A DNA stretch of 64,000 bases from Malus domestica (lineage: Eukaryota > Streptophyta > Magnoliopsida > Rosales > Rosaceae): positions 23,396,501-23,460,500 of the forward strand of contig NC_091663.1 of assembly GCF_042453785.1 (NCBI RefSeq). The letters run 5' to 3'. Below the pieces are notes generated by a model, which was given only the letters and a program-made list of their open reading frames with translations, was not told the origin of the DNA and searched no databases. This document shows positions 35,737-48,563 of this stretch, in pieces (positions within the stretch are counted from its first letter, which is position 1; each line of letters opens with the position of its first letter). Both the position numbers and the translations under genes were made by a program.

Positions 35737-38700
35737 AGCCCCTTCTTAGCTGGGATCTTGTTCAACATCAGCAAAAAATTAGATGAGAGGACTATCATAG
35801 GATCGTATATTTACCGTGTAAGATCCTCGTATTCTAGAGCAAAAAAGAGGTCCTATGTAGTGAGTACATGGTCCTTAGAATGTATCCCACTTTTGCTACA
35901 GTACAACAGGATTCCCACTAAGAAGCTGCTCCTATATATGCATACATGATTTTAACAATATACACGGATTGATTTTATAGAACTTCCGAACGAGATAGGC
36001 AGTTTAGGTCAGCTGGAGGTGTTGTTTGTACAGGACAATGCCCTAAAAGGCTTTGCTTTTGTGCCTATCCTCAACATATCTTCTTTGACTGCTTTAACTC
36101 TATACGGAAACAACATGAGTGGTAGTCTTCCGGACAATATGTGTGAGCATCTTTCGAGTATTCGACAATTATATTTGGGTCAAAACCAGCTTGACGGTAT
36201 GATTCCCTCCAAGTTGTGGCAATGCAAAGAGCTTCGTGAAATCTCATTAGCGTCTAACAATTTCCGTGGAAGCATACCCAAAAGTCTTGGCAATTTGACC
36301 TACTTAAGCAACATTATTCTTTCCGACAATAATTTAGAAGGTAATAAATTTGGGAGCATTTTACAATCATTTCGTTTTTAGTTTTTAGTTAAACTGAAGT
36401 TACAAAGTTAATGCAAACATGCTGAAATTGTGACAGGTACAATACCGGATGAGATTGGTGATCTTCCACAGTTAGAGATATTGACACTGCATGCTAATAA
36501 TCTCAGTGGCGTCATCCCATCCAAACTCTTCAATAACTCCATGGTAAGAGAAATAGGGCTTTCTATTAATCAGCTCTCAGGTGGCCTCCCAGCAAACATA
36601 GGTCTTAACGTTCCAAACCTAGAATTCCTAGGTGTGGCCCAAAATAACCTCGTGGCCGGACTACTCCCTAACCTCTCCAATGCTTCCAAGCTCAAGGAGC
36701 TAGACATGAGCACAAACTCGTTTACCGGGTTTCTTCCTATCACACTATGTTCCTTGAAAAACCTCGAGTCTCTTATCTTGCATTCGAACAATTTGACAAT
36801 TGATGCTTCTCTCCACAAGTAGGAAGCACTCTCTCTTGCTTGTTTAATCTTAGAAATCTGACAAGACTATACTTGTCGGATAATCCACTAAACACCAATA
36901 TTCCAGCTCCTCGCAGGAATCTATCTACGTCACTCCAATATGTTGATTTAAGATTTTCCAACATCAAGGGTAACATTCCAGTTGATATTGGCAACTTGAG
37001 CAGCATGATAGAGTTAAACCTGGGAGACAATCAGTTGAGTGGAGCAATTCCAAGTTCAATACAAAGGCTAAAAAATCTCCAAGGTTTGTATTTGAATGAT
37101 AATGAACTGCAAGGACATATCCCGTATGAACTCTGTCAACTAAACAACCTAGCCGATTTACGTTTCGGTGCTAATCGGCTCTCTGGTTCAATTCCTTCCT
37201 GCTTAGGTACTTTGGCAGTATCTCTAAGACGTTTATCGTTAGGGTCCAATTTGTTAACTTCTCAAATACCATCTTCCTTGTGGGAACTCAACCATATATT
37301 GCACCTAAACTTGGCATCCAATTCTCTAGTTGGACCACTCTCAGAAGATATCGGAAAGTTGAGAGATGTGGTGGAAATGGATTTATCAAATAACCATTTC
37401 TCCGGAAACATTCCCGGTAGCATTGGTGGTCTTCAAAATATGATTAGTTTGTCCTTGGCAAACAATTATTTACAAGGCCCTATTCCCACTTCATTTAAAA
37501 CCTTGCTAAGCCTAGAATTCTTGGATTTGTCCAACAACAATCTATCCGGAGAGATCCCAAAGTCATTGGAAGCACTCTTGTATCTCAAGCATCTGAATTT
37601 GTCTTTCAACAAACTCCAAGGAGAAATTCCAACCGACGGACCTTTCGGAAACTTCTCTGCTGATTCATTTGCATCAAACGGTGCACTCTGCGGTGCTTCC
37701 CGACTCCATGTTCCACTATGCAAAAATAGAACAAAAGTTATGCCGAACTGGAGGAAACCTAAATATATCATCTCAGGGGTCATATGAGTAATACTCCTAG
37801 CGGCCGCTGCATTGATTCTGATACAATGCAAGAAAAGGAATGTCGAAGTTGTTAGAGAAACTGCCTCGCTACATCAAGTTCTTTGGAGAAGAGTTTCGCG
37901 CCTAGAACTTGTAAGGGCAACAAATGGATTTCATGAGAGTAACTTACTAGGCACGGGGGGTTTTGGCTCAGTATACAGAGGAACACTTTCAAACGGGATA
38001 GATATCGCCGTCAAGGTTTTCAATTTACAGCTAGAAGGGGCATTCAAGAGTTTTGATAAGGAATGTGAAATGCTAAGCAATATCCGTCACCGGAATCTTA
38101 TTAAAATCATAAGTAGCTGCGATGAACTTGATTTCAAAGCCCTGATACTTCAATTGATGCCTAATGGAAGCCTCGAAAAGTGGTTGTATTCTCCAAACCA
38201 CTCCATGACTATCCTGCAAAGGTTAGACATAATGAAAGATGTTGCATTGGCACTAGAATATCTTCATCATGGTTACTCGATACCTATTATTCATTGTGAT
38301 GTGAAACCAAGCAATATATTAGTAGATGATGATATGGTTGCACATGTTGCTGATTTTGGCATTGCAAGACTCATTGGCGGTGGAGATTCGATGACAGAAA
38401 CCATGACCCTAGCCACAGTTGGATATATGGCTCCAGGTGATGTATTTTCTCAATTTTGTATGTGTTGGTCTTTTAAGGAGTTATAATTTTCATTTTATCA
38501 TATATAACTAAATTCACATACAAATTTTGCAGAGTTTGGGATGGAAGGAAGAGTGTCAACAAGAGGGGATGTGTATAGTTTTGGTATTGTACTCATGGAG
38601 ACATTCACAAAAAGGAAGCCAACAGACGAGATGTTTGTTGGGGAAATGGATTTAAAGCAATGGATTGCAGATTCATTATTTCCAGATGCTGCAATAGGTG

Positions 38701-38917
38701 AAGTTGTGGATGCCGATATGGGGATGCCGATATACTTGGGGCGGAGGAAGATGGTGATTTTGTGAGCAGGAGGGATTGCTTATCATCCGTTATGAGATTA
38801 GCTTTAGCTTGCTCTGCAGCATTGCCGGGAGAGAGGATTAACATGAAAGATGCTACAATCACACTCACCAAAATCAAGACTAAGTATTTGAAGGATTGTG
38901 GAGGAGTGAACTCTTAG
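34855..38917 (+). pseudogene. LRR receptor-like kinase, subfamily XII (non-RD), broken
   Basis: Exons by GT-AG and phase: 34855-35440, 35598-35669 (one 72 bp LRR unit), 35981-36340, 36437-38436 and 38533-38917. The order is signal peptide (hydrophobic IYCLCYIYLMIMANYL), LRRNT with NWVGVTCGARHHRVTALNL, about twenty LRRs, a transmembrane stretch (VILLAAAALILI), then a kinase with GTGGFGSVYRG, AVKVFNLQ, HCDVKPSNIL and DFG. Cys before the catalytic Asp marks a non-RD kinase, usual in pattern receptors such as Xa21/FLS2/EFR relatives. Lesions: a net one-base loss near 36808, in-frame TGA at 37785 just before the membrane segment, and a 14 bp tandem duplication at 38710/38724 that shifts the last 60 codons. 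The Met at 34855 or 34885 could be the start; a TATA-like tatatata at 34841 favours the latter. At most a secreted LRR fragment could be made. Confidence 0.88.
35698..35733. repeat. (CA)n microsatellite in an RLK intron
   Basis: An uninterrupted CA run within the second intron of the receptor kinase pseudogene. Confidence 0.95.
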
Positions 38918-40494
38918 TTCTTTTTGTTCTCTATATTTTCGGATCCGTTTTCTTATTGTTGTTTTCAATCTGCAAAGGCTACATTATTTTCTCATAGTGA
39001 CAGATATGACAATATGATGATATTCCTAAAGTTGAAATGATGTACCTGGATTTGTCAATGGAATGAGACCAGTAGTACCAAAATTGCAATTCCAATTATT
39101 CTTCCCATATTTGGTAGTAAAGCATTCAGTTTCTACGGCCAACCAAATCCGTTTCAAAAATTTACACTTCCAACTCAAGAACGCCTGTCATGGGAACACA
39201 AAGTTATTTCAGTCATCATATCAGGAAGTTACAAACTTCTACACATGCCCTTGACAAAAAATTATTGGGCAGTGAGGCTGCTCCTCTAGGTAGTTCAATA
39301 AACTTACTGGTCAGTTGGGTTTTTTGGCTGCTTGACATATTTGTGCTCATCTTTTTAACAAAAGGAACAAAGTTACTCCAATTTTCAGCCCTAAAGATCT
39401 TATCATTCATTCTGAAATACGTAAATGATCTTACTGCTACGGCTTGGGAATGGTAACCGTTAGCATGTATTTGCCATAAACCAAACTGCAGGAGAAAAGC
39501 AAACGCATGAATACGCAGGACAGAATGGGCAAAAGAAAAAGTGGTTAACTATTAAACACTATCAGAAGCCATGTGTTTCTAGTTATATGACATTTGCAAT
39601 ATCCAATATATGTCTAACAGAAAAAATGGTACCTGAAATTTGCTTTTGTTATTGAGCAAAGGATGAATTTACCCTGTCAAATCGTTCATCGGTATTTCTC
39701 CCGATCAAATGTACCCTTTTCTTTGAAACACTCCATATCTGGTGCAATTTGAATCATGTTAGATTACATTGGAATTGTATAATATTTTAATTATACAATA
39801 AACAAAGCATAAGGCCAGACATTTTATAGAAGAAAGCCAACAGCAAGCCACCACTACCACCACCCAGCGGTGTAAATGGACAGACCCTGCCAATCCAAAG
39901 TAGTAAGATACTAATATACGGTATGGTGATGCAATTCTATTTTTGTCTTCTAATAATATCAAAATTGTATTCCAAATTTCAATAAAACAGAAAATGATTA
40001 TTGATGAACTTGTCATATGTTTCTTCTTTATTATCCGGGCAAGACAACCCAATTAAAACTAAAGATTTACCTCATAATGAATTATAAAATACTAAAAGAA
40101 ACCTAAAAAATTGATTAATAATACCCAATATATGTAATACTAAAAAAGCTCATATTGACCCGTTCCAAGCCCATGTTGAACCCAGAGACCCTGCACGACC
40201 TGCCGTGTCAAGCACAGCTGCATGGGCTAGTCCTACCTAACTTAAAAGCTTGAATTATACAAAAAAAAATATCTAAAGTAAGTCCAAAATAAGTGCCAAC
40301 AAAGCAACAACCTAAGGAAGCATTATTTACAACAGGCCTCGTACCTGTTGGACTAATCCTTCTGGGCTACAAAGACAGGATGCCGGGTTATCACCATCCA
40401 TCATTTCTAAGCAGCTGCAATAAGATATTTAGTATGTGAACTTGGTAGAAAAGATACATTTGAAATCAAGCGGATGTCTAAGAAACCCTATTTA

Positions 40495-41034
40495 TCAGGT
40501 TGGAACAAACCCAGAAGACGAAGGCAATAAATGCCTTTGGAACAAACCCACAAATCTCTGATGATCAAGTAAAACCTGACCATCAGATTCCTTCATCTGG
40601 TCAAGCTTCCTCTTCATGTTTGTAGCATAGTCATGTGCGAGCCGGTGTAATTGTTTATTCTCATGCTTGAGCCCTCTAATCTCCTGTTTGAGACTCATCA
40701 CTTCAGCCGCCAATGATTCAACTTGGCGGGTTCGAGCAAATAGGCGTTGGGCCATATTAGACACAGAACCTGCACACTGAACACTGAGAGCCAGCGAATC
40801 CTTAACAGCTAACTCATCAGACCGTTTGGAAAGTAGTCTGTTATCTTTGGGAGTGTGAAGGTTCCTGGCCACCACCGCAGCGGTCATATCATTCTTCATC
40901 ACGGAATCCCCAACGGTAAGAGGACCAGTAGGGGAGACGAAGGATGGGCGCCATATGTTGTCTGGAGAAGGCGGGGCTGCCTCTTCAACAAGGTTCAAGT
41001 CAAAACGACGGTCGGAGGGGCCAAACATTTTCAA
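40495..41034 (-). CDS. uncharacterised coiled-coil protein of dispersed repeat, copy B
   Basis: An open frame of 179 codons, starting at the Met two residues before FGPSDRRFDLNL. It is about 85-90% identical by eye to copy A over 170 residues, without internal stops. Conserved parts: SPDNIWRPSF, GDSVMKNDMTAAVVARNL, LSVQCAGSVSNMAQRLFAR, then a coiled coil (EVMSLKQEIRGLKHENKQL) and DGQVLLDHQRFVGLFQRHL. Its end (SSSGFVPT) is premature compared with copy A, whose Pro/Ser-rich tail continues, because the element is truncated here at the junction with the BAM4 intron. It lies antisense to nothing and in the same direction as BAM4. The function is unknown; it is probably element-encoded or a captured host gene. 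Confidence 0.55.
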   Translation of the reverse strand: MKMFGPSDRRFDLNLVEEAAPPSPDNIWRPSFVSPTGPLTVGDSVMKNDMTAAVVARNLHTPKDNRLLSKRSDELAVKDSLALSVQCAGSVSNMAQRLFARTRQVESLAAEVMSLKQEIRGLKHENKQLHRLAHDYATNMKRKLDQMKESDGQVLLDHQRFVGLFQRHLLPSSSGFVPT

Positions 41035-41157
41035 AGGTGTTGAAGAGAGAAGAGGTCGGACAAATCAAGATCTTAGAAGTGCAAGAATGGAGCTTCTACT
41101 GGTGGATATTCAAGTGTGCTTTGGAACTTAATGTCAGCCCCTATAAAAATCTGCACT

Positions 41158-41465
41158 CGACGAAGCTTCAGAAATCGAAGAGGCGCCTGCTCAGAAATCG
41201 AAGAGGCGTTTGCTTTCTTAAAAGCTGGGCTGCTCAGAGACCACGAGGGTCGATCTCAGAAATCGAAGAGGCGTTTGCTTTCTCAAAAGTTGGGCTGCTC
41301 AAAGACCACGAAGGCCGATCTCAAAAATCGAAGAGGTTTGCTTTCTCAAAAGCTGGGCTGCTCAGAGACCACGAGGGCCGATCTTAGAAATCGAAGAGGT
41401 TTGCTTTCTCAAAAGCTGGGCTGCTCAGAGACCACGAGGGCCGATCTCAAAAATCGAAGAGGCAC
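41158..41465 (+). repeat. tandem array, unit about 62-66 bp
   Basis: About five copies of a unit with aaatcgaagaggcgtttgct, ttctcaaaagctgggctgct and cagagaccacgagggccgat. Lengths vary by the presence of a few bases after gaagagg. Confidence 0.85.
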
Positions 41466-41849
41466 CTACTTTTCCAGCCTTGTCAGCACCTGTCACACGC
41501 ACACTCAGCTTTGCGGAAATTATGGGCATTCTGTCGAAGATTTCTGGCGAAGTAGAAAGCACATGAATCGTACTGTTCAATCACCCACTTCCCACACGCA
41601 ACAGTAGCTCATGGGTACCACATATAACTTTGCCAAAGTTCTCTGACAAAGTTGAGACTACTTTTCCAGCCTTGTCAGCACCTGTCACACGCACACTCAG
41701 CTTTGCGGAGATTATGGGCATTCTGTCGAAGATTTCTGGCGAAGTAAAAAGCACATGAATCGTACTGTTCAATCACCCACTTCCCACACGCAACAGTAGC
41801 TCATGGGTGCCACATATAACTTTGCCAAAGTTCTCTGACAAAGTTGAGA
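41466..41849 (+). repeat. 192 bp tandem duplication
   Basis: Two adjacent blocks begin ctacttttccagccttgtca at 41466 and 41658 and differ at only about three positions, which implies a recent duplication. Each contains cagcacctgtcacacgcaca and cacatataactttgccaaag. Confidence 0.9.
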
Positions 41850-42002
41850 CACGTGAAGCTTGCAGCTCTCACTACATTGCTCTGACCAAGAAGGGTAAAA
41901 GAATAGCAAAGAAACAACACTAACAAAGTTTAGACACATAAATTTTGAAGGCCTAGCTACCATATTATTACCCACAAGGGTAAAGGAACAGTACCACTCC
42001 AA

Positions 42003-42460
42003 AATCGAAGAGGCACCGCCCTCCGAATCTCGAGAGCCAGACTCCTAACATGATTACTTTCTCAAAAATCGAAGAGAGGGTAAAGGAACAGTACCACTGC
42101 TGGATAATTGGAAAGTCCCTGTGTGTCAACCTCTGTGCTTCGTGGCAAGGTAGACTAGCAAACATGCCCAACCTTTACTCACATTCGAGAAAACACTCCC
42201 AACAAGATTGCTTGCTCCAAAATCGAAGAGGCACCGCCCTCCGAATCTCGAGAGCCAGACTCCCAACATGATTACTTTCTCAAAAATCGAAGACACCGCT
42301 CTCCAAATCTCGAGAGCCAGACCCCCAGCAGGATTGCTTTCTCAAAAATCGAAGAGGCATCGTTCTCCGAATCTCGAGAGCCAGATCCCCGACAGGATTG
42401 CTTGTTCGAAAACCGAAGAGGCACCACTTTCCCAACTTCAATAGCCGGATCTCCTTGGAT
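42003..42460 (+). repeat. tandem array, unit about 60 bp
   Basis: Repeated unit with aaatcgaagaggcaccgcc, tccgaatctcgagagccaga and gattgctttctcaa. There are five to six diverged copies, separated once by a unique stretch at 42080-42200. Confidence 0.8.
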
Positions 42461-43861
42461 AAAGCTTGTCTGTAATCTTCACACGCAACATCAGCTTTCC
42501 AGATACCACAGACCACTTTTTCAAAGTGCTCTGACAGAGTTAAAACTTGTGAAGCTGGCAGCTCCCACTACCGTGCTATGACCAAGCAGGGTAAAGGAAT
42601 ATCATTATTACTTGATGTTAGGTAGACTCCTATATATGTCGACCTCCATCCCCAACGGACAGGCAGACCTGCAAAAATGCTCAACCCTTCCTCTTATCTG
42701 AGAGGGCACTCCCAACGAAGCCTTTCGAAATATTCAGCTTTCTTTCCCCCCGATAATACCTCTGTAAACAAGCTATTCTAGAGCAAGAATATCTCATATC
42801 ATCAGGGTTAAAAGCAAGAGTATTCCATATCATGCTTTTTCCCTGTCTTTTCCTTTGGCCTTGTTCTTACCTGCAAGACAAGGAGAAAGAGAGCAATCAG
42901 TCAGCACTTGGAATCAAGCTTCCAGAAAGGAATTGATTGCCTGGAACCCCTTACCTGATTACTTACCTGGCATTGCTCTCGAGTACTCATCTTCAACATC
43001 TTATGCTTCCAGGGAAGATACCGCATCTGCCTGAGGAACAGATAGAGCAAGTGAGAAGGATACAAGGAAGCATGTGGAGACAAGCGTAACAGCACACGTG
43101 CCGATACATCCACTACTCTGTCAAAAGCAAAAGTATCCCATATCAGCAGGGTCGAATGTACTCTAGATTTGATGGACTTGTTTTGACCCTCAAATTCTTC
43201 AGTCGGCCTTATACTCTGGAGGAAACCAAAAAACCCTCCAGCCCAGTTCAAGAATAAGCCTGTGGAAAGTTACTTCTTCAAAAGCAAAAGTATCCCATAT
43301 CATCTCTTCTCATTTTTCTTCTCTTTATCCTTCATGCTGCCTGCAAGATAGGGAGAATGTAAACAATCAGCCGGAGCTCTGATTGCTTACCTTGTCTGTT
43401 ACCTCTTTCAGCAGATCCCCTAGCTCGGCGACTTGGGGGACTCCTACTACATGGTTTGTATCGCGCTTGACCAAGCCTGAAACTACAAGTAAGCTTCAAG
43501 TGACATTGATACATTACCTTGTGCATCTCCACCAGTTACAGATACCACCCCTAGATGGAGGAAGAGTACTTCCAGAGAAGATGTCACATCTACCTATGAG
43601 ACAGATAAGGAAAGTCAAGACGATACCACACTCCGGTACTTAGAAGTTTCGTGGTTACGAGATCATTCTCCCACAATATTTCCTAATGTCATTTGTACTA
43701 AATCATTCACTTGTACTCCCTAAAGGAGAGCTTGAACCTATGTACTTGTGTAAACCCTTCACAATTAATGAGAACTCCTCTATTCCGTGGACGTAGCCAA
43801 TCTGGGTGAACCACGTACATCTTGTGTTTGCTTTCCTATCTCTATCCATTTATATACTTAT

Positions 43862-44513
43862 CCACACTAATGACCGGAGCAATCTAGCGAAGATCACAAA
43901 AAGTGACCGTTTTCGCTACCTAGGATCTATCTTGCAAGAGAACGGAGAATTAGATGGAGATCTCAACCATAGAATACAAGCTGGATGGATGAAGTGTAAG
44001 AGTGTATCCGGCGTGTTGTGTGACCGTCGTAGGCCACTGAAGCTCAAGGGAAAATTTTATAGGACGGCAATAAGGCCAGTGATGTTGTATGGCACAGAAT
44101 GTTGGGCGGTGAAGCATTAACACGTACACAAAATGGGTGTAGCGGAGATGAGGATGCTTCGTGGGATGTATTGGCACACGAGAAAGGATAAGATTGGGAA
44201 TGAGGATATCCGAGGTAAAGTAGGAGTTGCCAAAATTGAAGGAAATATGAGAGAAAATCGGTTCCGGTGGTTTGGACATGTGCAAAGAAGGCCTACTGAC
44301 GCTCCGGTTCGAAAATGTGACTACGGGACAGAGGTTCAGGGCCGAAGGGGTAGAGGAAGACCTAGGAAAACTTTGGAAGAGACCCTAAGAAAAGACTTGA
44401 GTACTTGGATCTAACGGAGGACATGAGACAAAATCGAGCGCAATGGCGTTCTAGGATTCATATAGCCGACCCCACTTAGTGGGAAAAGGCTTTGTTGTTG
44501 TTGTTGTTGTTGG
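43862..44513 (+). mobile_element. 5'-truncated RTE-type non-LTR retrotransposon
   Basis: It encodes the C-terminal end of the RTE reverse transcriptase [43 protein letters not shown], then NRFRWFGHVQRRPTDAPVR and GRGRPRKTLEETLRKDL. A TAA at 44118 replaces Gln before HVHKM, and one base is missing near 44399, shifting the last 20 codons. The 3' end ccgaccccacttagtggg followed by a (TTG)n tail (44495-44513) is the usual end of plant RTE elements. The 5' part was lost, as is normal for target-primed insertion. It lies in the BAM4 intron, antisense to that gene. Confidence 0.9.
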
Positions 44514-45630
44514 ACAATGAACAAAATTCCAGTCAGAACCTTAAAACATAGAATCTTACGGAAAATGGAAAGCAGCTCCATGACGAGACAAAAGTGAAGC
44601 AACAGGATCATAACCATCTCTAACAGCAGTGTTGTATTATCCTGCTGTAAGTTCAACAGGGTGTGCTATCGACTGATACCACCAATATATTCCACCAATT
44701 TTAGCCGCCAATATAATTGAAGTTTGCTTGTTTTCTTGATATTTCTTCAGAATGTTAGCTGCCTTTGCAAGAATATCATCTGCATGATGGAGCAACCTAC
44801 CACTGTACCATTCCTACAACGATTCAAGCCACTGTCAGATCTCCTAAGCTCCACAGTGTTTTCCAATAAGTTTAATCATGTTATGCCAAGTATTGCATGA
44901 TAAAGAACCATAATATAATTTAATTTTCCACTTATACTCCATAATTGTCCTTAGTTTACTAACCAGTGCATCCTATGATGATTTTTTTTTCCCTCTAGAA
45001 GACGAGCATCAATGCATTTTCATTCTTAAAAACCCGTTCCCTTGTCATGACTTCATATTAAATCATTAGAACATATATACCTTTTAATCATGTTGCGTAA
45101 GAGCAGTTAAGACTTAAGTAGCAAATAGTCTGCAAGTACAACCCCTAGAAGCAAATAGAGTTAGTTATAAGAAAAGTTCCAGTGAAGATTAAAAATATAT
45201 ATTGCAGGCCCATGTTGTTTACATGCACCTACAGAGAAATGTTGCATGGCTAAAGAATCACAACTTCAATTCAGCGTTTGCATTTTAATCTAAGTGGTAG
45301 TTCGAGGATGAAATGTGCATGAACAGAACGATAAAAGCAATTATATCATGCAAGTTACACTAGGCTTTAGCTATGCAGAAATTTTTCATGGGAAGTAATT
45401 AAGCAAGCTGCTTTCATCAGTTTCATATAAGAAAAAGACACCCATAATCAGAAAGAAAGCTTTCCTCTCCCTCTCCAAAGAAAGGAACTTCAGATGGGAG
45501 ACTGTTGTAACAGCCAGCCTTTTGTGGTCCCTTCTCTTCCCACTGAATTTTTCCTTCCTTGAGTGCAGCCATCACCCATCCTAACAAGGTTGTAAATAGT
45601 AAAAATTCAATAGCAACCAAATTTCCGTCA

Positions 45631-45795
<165 letters not shown>

Positions 45796-47481
45796 CTAGT
45801 GTAAATGTAACATACTTAAGTTCACCAGAAGGACCAAGACCAACACTAATTTCTTCTATTCCAGTTCCGATTAAGAATTCAAATTTCTTAGCAAAACTTG
45901 ACATGAAATCTTCAACTCATTGGAGGCCAGTCCGTCCACAAAAGAGAGGAACATGGTCAACTCCCAGTGTAAGATAATCATCATTGGAAAATCCATTTTG
46001 GTCCCAATAATATATATGCTTATTCTGATCACCAATTTGGGAGGAAAAAAAGATGAGGTCAACTTCTTTATCTAGATTCAAGATTCAAGCTAATAGGTGA
46101 GTAATGAAGGCCAAATTATAGTTTTTCTTTCACATCCCTTTGCATTGATAAACTTTTTAAGCATATCAAAGCTAAAATCAAGTATGCTAATGGGGAACAC
46201 AGTACCATAGCACGTTGCAGAGCATGAAACTGAAGAAACATTGATATTATCTCTAGTCATCCAACCACATTTCTTAAAGTATGACCGTGTAAATTAAGCG
46301 TTCCAATACAGCCATGTGCATTGTACCAGACTAATAACTTCAAATGGGATTTCAAAATATCAAAGAAGACAAACCTCTATGATCCAAAGTGGAAGAGTTA
46401 CACCCCCTTTTCTGCTAGAAGAAGAGTCTACGTTTGAGTGAAAAGACAAGGCAACATGCAACTTCAAACCTAACCTCAGTCAGAAATCAGTTCGAAAAGC
46501 TCTTCATACAGAGACCAATCATATGCAAGAGGAGAGAAACGCTCTACGATACCCCACCAAACCTCAACTGCAATTCCGTGGACAACTGCCAACTTGAGTG
46601 CTTTTAGAGCTACAGTTAAGGCATTGATTCTGAAACAACAATAAATCGAGCAATATATAAGGAGATTCTGTCTCACTTGAAGGGAAACTAAATTAAAAAT
46701 AAATAAATTTAGATAGTTAACTGCAACCTTGTAGCTAATCATACTCCGTCGTTTAAAAAAGTATAACAACTAAATAAAGAATGAAAATGCAGCATAGCCT
46801 CATCAACAGAAAGTCATAATAAAACTTACTTCCTAATCCTTGGACGCCCCGTACCATCAATGCAGAAGGCATCAACAGGCATCATCACATGTATGGGAAT
46901 TCTCTTATCTCGGGAAGATGGCAATATTGAGGACCTCAAAGTCTCTCGTGCATCCATACTGCAAGCAACAAATCATCTAATTATCACACAGACACATTTA
47001 TACGATCCCATTGAACATTCAAAAGCAATAAACTAGCTCAGAAACTTCTCGTCAAATCGATTAAAAGAATGTTCACCAAAAAAAAAAATCGATTAAAAGA
47101 ATTCGCTTCTAAATTTTATTGTTTGGAATTTATCAGCAACCCAACTGAACCTATTCAAGTATTCACTTCAGTAAACTCTACAGAAGCTCAAAATTTTTAT
47201 AAATTTTCCTGCGTTTTCTCGGGAACCAAACAGACCGTGCAACTCAAAAGAAAACGGAAAAAAAAACCGTAATTGTGTGAGATAAACCTGAGAATACTGT
47301 TTCCGGCAAGGATGGGCTGCAGCGAGTGAAGAGGCCTTTTTTAAAGACGGGCAGGGTCGAAACGTTTAGGAGGAGGCTTCGGCGGTTGGGCTTGTCGTCG
47401 AAACTGACTTCTCTGAATTAGAAGAAGCTCCTCCTCGTTGTTGTGCATTTGCAGACGACTGCCATTGTCCGCCATTGCCAT

Positions 47482-47903
47482 CGATCACAGAGAATCTCTC
47501 AGCGATAGAGAGAGCAAATCCCAGTCTTTGTAATTTTCATTTGCAACTGAAATTTACTGACTCTGTGTTTTGGTATTTTTGGGTCTTTTAGTTTTGTGGC
47601 GCTCACATTTATTTCTATTTCTCACATATCACTTATTAATTTATGTTAATTTTTTCAATTGATCGACAATCAGGAAATAATAGAGATGTGTGAGGTAAAT
47701 ATAGGTGTGTGGATATCATCACCCAAAAGTTATCTTTGTATGTATTTTTTATATCAAATTTGCAAATGTGTTGCCAATAAAAAAAATAAACATTTTGATT
47801 TGTTTCCTGATTTTCAAGTATTGAGTTACGAATCAACTAGCCCTTCAAATTCCATGCTTGTTAGTAAACACGCAAAAAGTCAAGAACTGGGTGAAAGGTT
47901 GAG
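47482..47903. other. BAM4-like upstream region
   Basis: Presumed promoter of the dead beta-amylase gene, AT-rich. No clear motif was seen. A stretch near 47700 (aggtgtgtggatatcatcac) resembles the MITE at 60097 but only on one side. Confidence 0.4.
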
Positions 47904-48340
47904 TTGGTTCTCTCCAATAATAAACCTAATACAAGGCTGCTCCCATTGCTTGGGAACCTCCATATTAGTTGGTATAAGCTTAATGTTGATGATTCAAGAT
48001 TGGTGCGGGTGGAGTTCTCTGCCAATTTGGGACAAGGAGATTTTATTGACAGAGGTGTTTGTTGTCACTTTGTTCTAGCAAAATCTGGTTGATAGCTATT
48101 ATCCTCTTGATACTTGATACAATTGTTAGCAGATGCAAAACATTGATGAGTCAATTGTTTATATGTGAGTTAAGCTGAGGCATGAAGCATGTTTTCAGGG
48201 AGCAGAATTTTTTTGCTCATCGGTTGCCAAATTGGAGTTTTAATATGGATCTCGCCGCTTTGTCTTCAATAACCACCCATGGGCTTGCCTAGATTGGATC
48301 AACTCTCGTAGATGATTTTATTGGCGTTGCTAAGCTGCGT
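47904..48340 (+). pseudogene. RNase H-like (RVT_3 type) fragment
   Basis: The peptide WYKLNVDDSRLVRVEFSANLG resembles the first strand of the plant RVT_3 RNase H domain ('W..LN.DG'). In another frame further on, FFAHRLPNWSFNMDLAALSS resembles its 'N..AH.LA' C-terminal helix. Frames are broken in between. It probably derives from a LINE or a related gene. A 34 bp poly-A run at 48564 may be unrelated. Confidence 0.4.
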
Positions 48341-48561
48341 TTTGCTTGTACGGATGTTTTACGTTAGGTTCTTCAAATGTCCTCATTTCAATGGAACTAA
48401 GATTAAAATGGAATGACACCAAAATACAATTGGAAAGTAGAGAGTTGGAAGATAAAACTGGAACAACTGATCGATTTTCTTCTTTAAGAACAAGCAAAGT
48501 GCAAACATTTGAAATCTGATCCATTTCCTTCTCTCATTACTTCTTACTCTTAGTAACCACG

Positions 48562-48563
<2 letters not shown>

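Larger units (their letters stand above)
40499..43800 (-). mobile_element. dispersed repeat with coiled-coil ORF, copy B, inside BAM4 intron
   Basis: Colinear with copy A (6575-8560) in the same relative orientation: ORF, tandem repeat zone, then the catatcatgctttttccctg, ctcgagtactcatcttca and gcatgtggagaca landmarks. The repeat zone is much longer here. The right part (43690-43850, with tccgtggacgtagccaatc and gaaccacgtacatcttgtg) resembles the LTR-end sequences of plant retrotransposons. Exact ends not determined. Confidence 0.7.

Noticed and set aside
41158-42460. Regularly spaced repeats that could suggest a CRISPR array
   Set aside because: The units are directly adjacent without unique spacers, in a plant retroelement-like context; they are ordinary tandem repeats.
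47659-48078. 139-codon + strand ORF as a possible gene
   Set aside because: Most of it has no similarity. The only recognisable part (LNVDDS) is in a different frame and belongs to an RNase H-like relic.
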